DNA of 7,520 nt from Actinomycetota bacterium (GTDB taxonomy: Bacteria > Actinomycetota > Thermoleophilia > Gaiellales > Gaiellaceae). A program made the position numbers and the translations under genes. Where the stretch lies: assembly GCA_013821525.1 (NCBI GenBank), contig JACDGR010000159.1, positions 1 to 7,520 of the forward strand. The letters run 5' to 3'. Shown here one piece after another: positions 1 to 5,249 of this stretch. The notes under the pieces are model-generated. The model saw only the letters and a program-made list of their open reading frames with translations. It had not been told where the DNA came from and did no database searches. Within the stretch, counting starts at the first letter, position 1. Each line of letters starts with the position of its first letter.

Positions 1-772
1 CTGCCACGTCGAGCGTTGCGGAAAGCGCGAAGCCGAGCGTTCCGCGCTCGTGCAAAAGGGTCGTCATCGCGACCTGCCAGCCGTCGCCGATCCCGCCGAG
101 GATGTTCTCCTTCGGCACGCGAACGTCGGTGAAGAAGATCTCGTTGAACTCGGGATGCCCGGTGATCTGCACGAGCGGGCGCACCTCGACGCCGGGCGCG
201 TGCATGTCGACGATCACGTAGGTGAGGTTCTTGTACTTCGGAAGATCGTCATCCGACTTCCCGACGAGGATGCAGAAGTCTGCGAGGTGCGCGAACGACG
301 ACCAGACCTTTTGACCGTTGACGAGGAAGTGGTCGCCCTTGTCCTCGATGCGCGTGCGCGCGGCGGCGAGGTCGCTGCCCGCGTCAGGCTCGGAGAAACC
401 CTGGCACCAGATCTTGTCGGCACTGAGGATCTTCGCGAGGTAGCGCTGCTTCTGCTCGTCGGTGCCCCAGGCGATGATCGTCGGACCGGCCATGCCGAGC
501 CCGATCACGCCGAGGTGCGAGGGCGCTTCGGCGCGCGCGAGCTCTTCGAAGAAGATCGCCTGGTGGCTGTAGGGCGCGCCCGCGCCGCCATACTCCACCG
601 GCCACGTCAGGCCCGCGTAGCCCGCGGCACCGAGCTTGCGGCTCCATTCGCGGTCGTCGTCCTCGAACCGCCGTGCCCCGCGCTTCGTGGCGCTCTCCGG
701 GAGGTTCTGCGCGATGAACTCGCGCACCTCCTGCCGAAAGGCCGCCTCGTCCGCCGTGTCGCGCAGATCCAT
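1..772 (-). CDS. Acyl-CoA dehydrogenase, N-terminal 257 residues (runs off left edge)
   Basis: FAD-dependent acyl-CoA dehydrogenase, which introduces a 2,3-double bond into an acyl-CoA thioester in beta-oxidation-like pathways in the cytosol. Reading down from ATG at 772 gives MDLRDTADEAAFRQEVREF, the usual helical N-terminal domain. It continues with GLTWPVEYGGAGAP (about residues 54-67), the GMAGPTIIAWGTDEQKQRYL segment (93-112) and the hallmark FAD/substrate loop WCQGFSEPDAGSDLA (122-136). The middle beta-domain includes VPKENILGGIGDGW. The family is usually 380-400 residues, so about a third is missing, including the C-terminal helical domain that holds the catalytic glutamate. The frame is open to base 2 with no stop. 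The start is chosen because it lies at the family's usual N-terminus and 6 nt from a TAGGAT hexamer. Substrate chain length cannot be told. The family call is secure. Confidence 0.93.
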   Translation of the reverse strand, partial: MDLRDTADEAAFRQEVREFIAQNLPESATKRGARRFEDDDREWSRKLGAAGYAGLTWPVEYGGAGAPYSHQAIFFEELARAEAPSHLGVIGLGMAGPTIIAWGTDEQKQRYLAKILSADKIWCQGFSEPDAGSDLAAARTRIEDKGDHFLVNGQKVWSSFAHLADFCILVGKSDDDLPKYKNLTYVIVDMHAPGVEVRPLVQITGHPEFNEIFFTDVRVPKENILGGIGDGWQVAMTTLLHERGTLGFALSATLDVA

Positions 773-778
773 CGGGCG

Positions 779-784
779 ATCCTA
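779..784 (-). promoter_or_regulatory. TAGGAT hexamer 6 nt upstream of the acyl-CoA dehydrogenase ATG
   Basis: On the minus strand TAGGAT is followed by six bases and then the ATG at 772. It fits the TANNNT -10 consensus at the distance expected for a leaderless transcript. The same TAGGATCG sequence lies at the same distance before the hydroxy-acid oxidase ATG at 3514. The embedded AGGA, 7 nt from the ATG, would also serve as a Shine-Dalgarno sequence, so the two readings cannot be separated from sequence alone. The nearest -35-like match is TTGGGA (809-804) with a 19-nt spacer, longer than ideal. Confidence 0.45.
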
Positions 785-813
785 GTACGCCACACAGGCC
801 GCGTCCCAACAAG

Positions 814-844
814 CCGTGTCCTAGGGACAGGCCCCAGGACGTGG
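814..844. repeat. REP-like hairpin, copy 1
   Basis: Imperfect inverted repeat. Bases 814-822 (CCGTGTCCT) pair with 836-844 (AGGACGTGG) through two G-T wobbles, and GGG (824-826) pairs with CCC (832-834) around the loop ACAGG. It is in direct orientation with a second copy exactly 40 bp on; 817-840 matches 857-880 at 21 of 24 bases. It lies between the thioesterase stop and the acyl-CoA dehydrogenase promoter. No transposase is visible in the window. Confidence 0.6.
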
Positions 845-853
845 CCCGAACAG

Positions 854-884
854 ACATGTCCCGGGGACAGACCCCAGGACACGT
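854..884. repeat. REP-like hairpin, copy 2
   Basis: Strong inverted repeat. ACATGTCC (854-861) pairs with GGACACGT (877-884) with one mismatch, and GGGG (863-866) pairs with CCCC (872-875) around the loop ACAGA. A C/A mismatch at 862/876 separates the two stems. It is 9 bp downstream of the thioesterase stop on the minus strand, so its RNA could protect or end the upstream operon transcript. There is no T-tract after it, so it is not a canonical intrinsic terminator. Confidence 0.65.
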
Positions 885-893
885 CTTAAAAGG

Positions 894-1329
894 TCAGCGG
901 CCCGTTGCGGCCTCGCCGCGCAGGGTCATGCACGTCGAGGTAGCAAACGCGACGAGCGAGTCGCTCGCGTCGGTGACGCGACATTCGGTGAGGCCGATCG
1001 TCCGGCCGGTCTTGATGGCCGTTGCAACGGCGGTCAGCTTTCCCGCCCAGACAGGCTTCAGGAAGTTGATCTTCAGCTCGAGTGTCGTGAAGGTCTCGCC
1101 GTCCTCGAGCAGCGAGGCGTGCGCGCAGCCGAGGGCAGCGTCGGCGAGGTCGCAGATGATGCCGCCGTGCAGCGTGCCGAGCGGGCTCGCGTGTTGCGGC
1201 CCAGCCTCGAGCACGAAGACGATCCGCCCCGGGTCGACCTCGGTCATCTCGAAACCCGATCAGGGTTGCGACCGGCTGCGGCTCCCGCGTGCCGGCGACG
1301 ATCTCCCGGAACTCGTCGATCGACTTCAC
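894..1329 (-). CDS. PaaI-family hotdog thioesterase with an apparent N-terminal frameshift
   Basis: Hotdog-fold acyl-CoA thioesterase related to PaaI, which hydrolyses (often aromatic) acyl-CoA thioesters. The intact reading frame starts at ATG 1247 (117 residues). It carries the hallmark GTLHGG at residues 24-29 and the DLADAALG helix with conserved Asp at 36, followed by the typical strands LELKINFLKPVWAGKL and the C-terminal FATSTCMTLRG. That frame lacks the N-terminal part normal for the family. The missing part lies upstream in another frame: from GTG 1329 one reads VKSIDEFREIVAGTREPQPVATLIGF, and removing one base from the run at 1252-1257 joins it to EMTEVDPGRIVF, giving about 144 residues. 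GTG 1329 forms a GTGA overlap with the stop of the upstream dehydrogenase gene, which supports it as the native start. Either the gene is mutated, a sequencing or assembly indel is present, or the short form from ATG 1247 is used. Function call good; integrity uncertain. Confidence 0.82.
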
Positions 1330-2357
1330 GGCGACAGCACTGTGCGGATGACGCTGCCGTCCTTCATCGCATCGAAGGCCTCGCTCCACTCGTCGAGCGG
1401 TGCGGTGCGCGTGACCATCCCCGCGAGGTCGAGCGTGCCATCGAGCGCCCACGCCGCGAGGCGCGGGAAGTCCTCGTGCGGAAGGTGATCTCCGCCGTGC
1501 GAGACGAGGATCTGCGTCCGCTTCGCGAACAGCTTCGGCAGCTCGAGCTCGACCGTCTCCCCTCCCGGCGACAGGCCGACGAGCACGAACGTCCCGCCCG
1601 AGGCGAGCAGGGAGATCCCCTGCTCGAACGTGGAGCGGCGACCGACCACGTCGAACACGAAGTCGACGGGACCCGGCTCGGTATGCGTCGCGCCAAACTG
1701 GGTTGCGGTTGCAAGCTTCCGCTGATCGAGATCGATCGCACGGATCTCCGACGCGCCGGCGATCCGCGCGCCCTGGATCGCCGACAGCCCGACGGCTCCA
1801 CAGCCGATCACGGCGACACGCGCACCTGGCCAGACCTTCGCAGTCTCGAGCACCGACATCACGCCGGTCGCCACGGCGCAGCCGATCAGACACGCCTGCT
1901 CAACCGGCAACTCCCGTGGCACCCGCACTGCGGCGCGCGCGGGGACGACGGTCTGCGTCGCGAACGTTCCGGAGCGCAGCACGGGCGTCAGAACCTCACC
2001 GTCGCTGCGCAGCAGCCGGCCGGCCGCGGCGGGCGGCCGCTTGCACTGGCGTGGCGCGCCACGGGCGCAGGTCGAGCAGACGCCGCAAGCCGTCTTCCAC
2101 GCGAGTACGACCCGGTCACCCTCGGCGAGACCCTGCACGCCGTCGCCGAGCGCCTCGACCGTCCCCGCGCCTTCGTGCCCGAGCAGCACCGGATACGGGT
2201 GACCCCAACCGTCCTCCTCGATCACATGGAGGTCGCTATGACAGACCCCGGTCGCCTCGATCCGGACGAGCACCTCCCCCGGGCCGGGAGCACCGACCTC
2301 GATCTCCTCGAGCGCGATGCTGCCGCGCGCACCGAGCACGACGCCGTGCTCAGTCAA
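1326..2357 (-). CDS. Zinc-dependent alcohol dehydrogenase (MDR superfamily, class III-like)
   Basis: Medium-chain NAD(P)-dependent alcohol dehydrogenase of 343 residues, oxidising an alcohol to an aldehyde or ketone. Catalytic zinc ligands are visible as Cys39 (GVCHSDLH), His61-Glu62 (GHEGAG) and Cys160 (GCAVATG). The structural zinc is held by Cys91, Cys94, Cys97 and Cys105. The Rossmann nucleotide loop is GCGAVG at 185-190, and the acidic Asp209 at the end of the next strand favours NAD over NADP. The layout resembles class III and mycothiol-dependent formaldehyde dehydrogenases, but the protein is some 20-30 residues shorter than those, so the substrate is open. The start is TTG at 2357, 8 bp after the oxidase stop and inside the second copy of a 16-bp tandem repeat; a GTG at codon 7 is an alternative. 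The stop overlaps the thioesterase GTG, so co-transcription with both neighbours is likely. Confidence 0.92.
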   Translation of the reverse strand: MTEHGVVLGARGSIALEEIEVGAPGPGEVLVRIEATGVCHSDLHVIEEDGWGHPYPVLLGHEGAGTVEALGDGVQGLAEGDRVVLAWKTACGVCSTCARGAPRQCKRPPAAAGRLLRSDGEVLTPVLRSGTFATQTVVPARAAVRVPRELPVEQACLIGCAVATGVMSVLETAKVWPGARVAVIGCGAVGLSAIQGARIAGASEIRAIDLDQRKLATATQFGATHTEPGPVDFVFDVVGRRSTFEQGISLLASGGTFVLVGLSPGGETVELELPKLFAKRTQILVSHGGDHLPHEDFPRLAAWALDGTLDLAGMVTRTAPLDEWSEAFDAMKDGSVIRTVLSP

Positions 2358-2372
2358 CGCCGTGCTCAGTCA
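2341..2372. repeat. Perfect 16-bp tandem duplication at the oxidase/dehydrogenase junction
   Basis: The unit ACGCCGTGCTCAGTCA occurs twice in immediate succession (2341-2356 and 2357-2372) without mismatch. On the minus strand the oxidase stop codon (2368-2366) lies in the first-transcribed copy and the dehydrogenase TTG start (2357-2355) begins at the boundary with the second. Neither product is altered by the duplication. Confidence 0.9.
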
Positions 2373-3514
2373 ACTCGGCTCAACCACGTGCGATCGAGCT
2401 CGCGCACGGAGTGGCCCCCGGCGAGTGCGAGAGTGAGGTCGATCTCGGCCATCAGGTTCTGGATCAGCTCCTCGACTCCACGCCGCCCGCCCACCGCGAG
2501 CGCGTAGGCATAGGGTCGGCCGAGCAGGACGGCATCCGCGCCCAGCGCCACGGCCTTCAGGACGTCCGCCGCACAGCGAATGCCGCCGTCCATCAGCACG
2601 ACCGCATCCGGCAGCGCGTCGCGCACCTCGACGAGCGCATCAAGCGTCGCGACGGCGCCGTCTACCTGCCGTCCGCCGTGGTTCGAGACGATAAGGCCGT
2701 CGACGCCGTGGTCGAGCGCGCGCTCGGCGTCTTCGGCGGTGAGCACGCCCTTGACGAGGATCGGCAGCGTCGTCTGGTCGCGCAGCCAGTCGAGATCGCC
2801 CCAGGTGAGCCCGAGGTTCGGGAAGGTAGCGAGCATCGTCGCCGCTGCCGTCAGCAGGTCCTCCTCCGGCGACTTGTCGAGCTTTGCCAGGAAGACCGGA
2901 TCGCTGAAGTACTGGCCGCAACCCTCGCCCTTGATGAACGGCAGGTAGGCCAGCCGCAGGTCGCGCGGCCGCCAGCCGATCGTCAGCGTGTCGAGCGTGA
3001 CGACGATCGCGCCGTAGCCGGCGGCTTCGGCGCGGCGCACGAAGCTCTCGCAGATCTCACGGTCGTTGACCCAGTAGAGCTGGAACCAGCGCGGGGCATC
3101 GGTCGCCGCGATCTCCTCGATCGAGTGCGTGGCGGCGCTCGAGAGGAGCATCGGGACGCCGGAGGAGGCAGCAGCCTGCGCAACGCCGATCTCGCCCTCG
3201 TCGTGAGCGATCGAGAGCACGCCGAGCGGCGCGAGCAGGAACGGCGCCGGCGAGCGCGTCCCGAGCACCTCGACGGAGATATCGCGCTGCGCATTGCCGG
3301 CGAGCATCCGAGGCCGGATGCGCCAGCGCTCGAACGCGTCGAGGTTCGCCCGCAGGGTGCTCTCCGCCCCTGCACCGCCCGCGATATACCCGTATGCGCC
3401 CTCCTCGAGCTTCGCCTCGGCGGCGCGCTCCCAGTCCTCCGCGGTCACGGGCCACTCCGGCGGCTGCTGGGCGATGTAGATCGCGTTCTGGATCATTGAG
3501 CCGCTGAACGACAT
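2366..3514 (-). CDS. FMN-dependent alpha-hydroxy-acid oxidase (lactate 2-monooxygenase-like)
   Basis: FMN flavoenzyme of 382 residues that oxidises an L-2-hydroxy acid to the 2-oxo acid, or, in the lactate 2-monooxygenase subgroup, to a decarboxylated acid. One TIM-barrel FMN domain spans about residues 40-370. Visible active-site elements are Tyr43 in YIAGGAGAE, APLGV (95-99), Gln145 and Tyr147 in FQLYW, Asp175 and Arg184 in LDTLTIGWRPRD, Lys255 in LVKGV, and His279/Arg282 in SNHGGRQ. The phosphate-binding DGGIR (309-313) and GRPYAYA (332-338) are also present. The GWRPRDL and CGQYFSDPVF segments resemble actinobacterial lactate 2-monooxygenase-like proteins rather than membrane LldD. All catalytic residues are kept, so it should be active. 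ATG 3514 is preferred over Met7 because a TAGGAT hexamer lies 6 nt upstream. It is first in a three-gene operon with the alcohol dehydrogenase and thioesterase. The true substrate is not determined. Confidence 0.93.
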   Translation of the reverse strand: MSFSGSMIQNAIYIAQQPPEWPVTAEDWERAAEAKLEEGAYGYIAGGAGAESTLRANLDAFERWRIRPRMLAGNAQRDISVEVLGTRSPAPFLLAPLGVLSIAHDEGEIGVAQAAASSGVPMLLSSAATHSIEEIAATDAPRWFQLYWVNDREICESFVRRAEAAGYGAIVVTLDTLTIGWRPRDLRLAYLPFIKGEGCGQYFSDPVFLAKLDKSPEEDLLTAAATMLATFPNLGLTWGDLDWLRDQTTLPILVKGVLTAEDAERALDHGVDGLIVSNHGGRQVDGAVATLDALVEVRDALPDAVVLMDGGIRCAADVLKAVALGADAVLLGRPYAYALAVGGRRGVEELIQNLMAEIDLTLALAGGHSVRELDRTWLSRVD

Positions 3515-3520
3515 GCGCCG

Positions 3521-3526
3521 ATCCTA
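3521..3526 (-). promoter_or_regulatory. TAGGAT -10-like hexamer for the hydroxy-acid oxidase operon
   Basis: Minus-strand TAGGAT lies 6 nt before the ATG at 3514, the same arrangement and the same TAGGATCG sequence as before the acyl-CoA dehydrogenase. It suggests a leaderless transcript; alternatively its AGGA acts as a ribosome binding site. It overlaps the plus-strand hexamer TAAACT, so polymerases for the two divergent genes would compete. No clear -35 is seen. Confidence 0.45.
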
Positions 3527-3530
3527 AACT
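3525..3530 (+). promoter_or_regulatory. TAAACT -10-like hexamer for the SnoaL-like gene
   Basis: TAAACT fits TANNNT and lies 7 nt before the ATG at 3538, with no purine-rich Shine-Dalgarno in between (GCACGGC). This is the spacing of a leaderless start. It overlaps the oppositely directed TAGGAT by two bases. Confidence 0.45.
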
Positions 3531-3537
3531 GCACGGC

Positions 3538-3879
3538 ATGGATCAGAAGCAGATTGCACGGAGCTACTTCGAGCGGATCACCGCAGGCGACCTCGGCGCC
3601 GTCGACGAGCTCCTGACCGCCGACTTCGTCGACCACGACGCACCACCGGACACGCCGCGCGGCCCCGAGGCGGCAAAGGCGTTCGCGGGCGCGATGATCT
3701 CGCACCACCCCGAGCTACGGATCGAGATCGCAGACGTCTTCGGCGAAGACGACCGGGTCGCGCTGAGGCTGCGCTGGAATGCCGAGGCAACCGGCTACGT
3801 GCAGTACGGCATTGTCGTCTTCCGTTTCGAGGGTGACAAGATCGCCGAGCGCTGGTCGGCGTACATGTCCGCCGCGTGA
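3538..3879 (+). CDS. Short SnoaL-like / ester cyclase-type protein
   Basis: Small protein of 113 residues in the NTF2-like fold, SnoaL/ester-cyclase type. Evidence: the N-terminal YFERITAGDLGAVDELLTADFVDHD, the following EAAKAFAGAMISHHPELRIEIADVFGEDDRVALRLRW, and the C-terminal strand pair GIVVFRFEGDKIAERWSAYM, all in the order typical of the family. Members are usually 125-145 residues. Here the segment between the RLRW strand and VVFRF, which normally carries a GTHxGEF-like stretch, is shortened to NAEATGYVQYG. The reaction, if any, cannot be predicted; many such proteins are uncharacterised. The gene shares a GTGA stop/start overlap with the TMEM175-family gene downstream, so the two should be translated together. 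It is divergent from the hydroxy-acid oxidase with only 23 bp between the starts. Confidence 0.85.
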   Translation: MDQKQIARSYFERITAGDLGAVDELLTADFVDHDAPPDTPRGPEAAKAFAGAMISHHPELRIEIADVFGEDDRVALRLRWNAEATGYVQYGIVVFRFEGDKIAERWSAYMSAA

Positions 3880-4466
3880 ACGAGACCGCTCGCCTCGAGA
3901 CGTTCAGCGACGGAGTCTTCGCGATTGCCGCGACGCTGCTGATCCTCGAGATCCGCATCGACGCGCACGGAAGCGTCACCCGGCAACTGCTCCACCTCTG
4001 GCCCTCCTACGCGGCGTACGCGATCTCGTTCCTGACGATCGGGATCATGTGGATCAACCATCACACGCTCTTCAAGCAGATCGATCGCGTCGATCGCACG
4101 TTTCTCGTCCTGAACGTGCTCTTCCTGATGGTGATCGCGTTCATCCCGTTTCCGACCCAGCTGCTCGCCGGCCACCTCCATCACGAGGCTAAGGCCGCGG
4201 CGTTCTTCTACGGGCTCGTCAACATCGCGATGGCGTGCATGTTCAGCGCGGTCTGGTTTTACGCGGCCCGCGGCCGGCGGCTGATCGCCGAAGACGCGGA
4301 CGAGCGCACGATCAGCGGCATCTCACGATCGTTTCGCCCCGGCGTCCCCCTGTACATCCTCGCGACGCTGAGCGCCCTGCTCTCCTCGTGGCTTGCGCTC
4401 GCGCTCTTTGCCGGGCTGGCGCTCTTCTACGTGCTCGAAAGCTCGCTGCTCGGCCGCGACGCCTGA
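3876..4466 (+). CDS. TMEM175-family (DUF1211) integral membrane protein, putative K+ channel
   Basis: Polytopic membrane protein of 196 residues. It opens with RLETFSDGVFAIAATLLILEI (residues 6-26), the FSD signature of TMEM175 transmembrane helix 1. The family's conserved WINHH follows at 59-63. Six hydrophobic segments can be seen near residues 10-28, 43-61, 76-97, 107-130, 156-171 and 172-188. Bacterial TMEM175 homologues of about 200 residues assemble as tetrameric potassium-permeable channels in the cytoplasmic membrane, so this is the likely role, though many homologues are untested. The start is GTG 3876, overlapping the stop of the SnoaL-like gene by four bases (GTGA), which indicates translational coupling. 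The gene ends convergently with the histidine-phosphatase gene, 87 bp away. Confidence 0.92.
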   Translation: MNETARLETFSDGVFAIAATLLILEIRIDAHGSVTRQLLHLWPSYAAYAISFLTIGIMWINHHTLFKQIDRVDRTFLVLNVLFLMVIAFIPFPTQLLAGHLHHEAKAAAFFYGLVNIAMACMFSAVWFYAARGRRLIAEDADERTISGISRSFRPGVPLYILATLSALLSSWLALALFAGLALFYVLESSLLGRDA

Positions 4467-4553
4467 AAAGGGAATCAAAGTTCCGTCCGGCCCTGCTTCG
4501 GCCTCCACCTGGCGGAGCATGCTCAGGTCCCGATGCGACTCACCGTCGGCGTC
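4467..4553. other. Convergent intergenic region with weak dyads
   Basis: This 87-bp gap separates two convergent genes, where bidirectional termination would be expected. It contains a perfect 10-bp palindrome GAGCATGCTC (4515-4524), a GGAA/TTCC pair (4471-4474, 4481-4484) and a GGCC/GGCC pair (4489-4492, 4500-4503). None has a T-tract and none is strong enough to call as a terminator. Confidence 0.3.
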
Positions 4554-5165
4554 CTAGCCCGACGACTGTCGACTCGTCGGCCCGGCGAGCTCCCGCATCC
4601 GCTCCACCACGCGCTGCAGCCCCGCCACATCGAACAAGTAGGGCGTCGCGTTCGCGACGTCGTGCACCGGACTGTCGAAGTCGACGGAGCCGACGGCTGC
4701 GTTCACCGCATACCGGATGGGGATCTCGTGGCACACGCAGAGAATCGTCTCCTCCGGCCGCGCCAGCAGCCGCTCGTAGACCCCCGCATAGCGACGCGCA
4801 GCGTCGTCGAGGCTCTCACCGCCGGGGAACGGATCCGCACGGTGGTGCGCATGCTTCCACTCGCGGTAGTCGTCGAGCGTCCGCCCCTCGAGCTGTCCGA
4901 CGCGGATGTCGTCGAGGTCGCGATCGACGACCGGCGCGACGGCTGGACGCCGGTCGCCGAGTGCGATCCGCGCGGTCTGCTGCGCGCGCGGAAACGACGA
5001 GACGACGCATGCGTCGATCGCAACCGCAGCGAGCTGGCTCGCGAGCCGGGCAGCCTCCGACTGGCCAAGCTCCGACAGACCGAGGTCGCGCCCGGGATCC
5101 CCGTTCACGACCCCCTGGACGTTGAAGACCGACTGGCCGTGCCGGCTCAGGAGGAGCAACCGCAT
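4554..5165 (-). CDS. Histidine phosphatase superfamily protein (phosphoglycerate mutase-like)
   Basis: Cytosolic phosphatase/mutase-fold protein of 203 residues that works through a phosphohistidine. The N-terminal MRLLLLSRHGQSVFN carries the catalytic Arg8-His9. The VSSFPRAQQTA motif gives the phosphate-binding Arg60, and VCHEIPIRY gives the second His at 146. GLSELGQSEAARLA (29-42) is also typical. At the usual proton-donor position (LxExxxGxxEG in many members) this protein has LDDIRVGQLEG, so an Asp (86) replaces Glu. It could be a phosphoglycerate mutase, an alpha-ribazole phosphatase-type enzyme or a broad phosphatase; the substrate cannot be assigned. ATG 5165 is chosen because the RHG motif then sits at the normal distance from the N-terminus. 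That ATG lies one base after the 3' end of tRNA-Cys; the only Shine-Dalgarno-like AGG is within the tRNA acceptor stem. Confidence 0.9.
   Translation of the reverse strand: MRLLLLSRHGQSVFNVQGVVNGDPGRDLGLSELGQSEAARLASQLAAVAIDACVVSSFPRAQQTARIALGDRRPAVAPVVDRDLDDIRVGQLEGRTLDDYREWKHAHHRADPFPGGESLDDAARRYAGVYERLLARPEETILCVCHEIPIRYAVNAAVGSVDFDSPVHDVANATPYLFDVAGLQRVVERMRELAGPTSRQSSG
4559..4580 (-). terminator. Possible hairpin at the 3' end of the histidine-phosphatase gene
   Basis: CCGACGA (4559-4565) and TCGTCGG (4574-4580) form a perfect 7-bp stem with an 8-nt loop containing GTCGAC. It lies inside the last codons of the minus-strand gene and just before its TAG stop. It could be a factor-assisted stop or 3'-end stabiliser; there is no U-tract. 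Being in coding sequence, it may be fortuitous. Confidence 0.25.
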
Positions 5166-5166
5166 A

Positions 5167-5237
5167 AGGCGCCTAGCAGATTCGAACTGCTGTACGAGGC
5201 TTTGCAGGCCTCTGCCTAACCACTCGGCCAAGGCGCC
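5167..5237 (-). tRNA. tRNA-Cys(GCA)
   Basis: A 71-nt cloverleaf reads on the minus strand. The acceptor is GGCGCCT paired with AGGCGCC, followed by discriminator U73 (expected for tRNA-Cys). The D arm is GCCGAGTGGTTAGGC. The anticodon stem GAGGC/GCCTC encloses the loop CTGCAAA with anticodon GCA. The variable loop is GTAC, and the T arm is AGCAG/CTGCT around TTCGAAT. All stems pair fully. The 3' CCA is not encoded, so it must be added after processing. The gene is followed after one base by the ATG of the histidine-phosphatase gene. Confidence 0.97.
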
Positions 5238-5249
5238 GTGCCGGGCGGC

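Noticed and set aside
854..884. REP-like hairpin as an intrinsic terminator of the thioesterase operon
   Set aside because: The stem is GC-rich but lacks a U-tract on the minus strand, and a second, direct-repeat copy fits a repeat family better.
50..889. 279-residue plus-strand reading frame opposite the acyl-CoA dehydrogenase
   Set aside because: Antisense to a strong acyl-CoA dehydrogenase match, and it runs through the REP-like hairpins.
886..1893. 335-residue minus-strand frame running through the dehydrogenase and thioesterase
   Set aside because: Only its short segment at 1252-1329 makes sense, as the displaced thioesterase N-terminus. The rest is out-of-frame translation of two known genes.
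1119..2507. 462-residue plus-strand reading frame opposite the alcohol dehydrogenase
   Set aside because: Arg/Asp/His-rich low-complexity translation with no recognisable domain. It lies antisense to a gene with full zinc and NAD motifs, and long shadow frames are expected at this GC content.
1703..3499. 598-residue plus-strand reading frame opposite the hydroxy-acid oxidase
   Set aside because: Arg-rich composition with no motifs, and antisense to a protein with an intact FMN active site; a GC-driven shadow.
5167..5237. tRNA-Cys as an integration (att) site for a mobile element
   Set aside because: No integrase and no repeated tRNA 3' fragment is visible in the window, and the tRNA 3' end is followed directly by a housekeeping-type gene.
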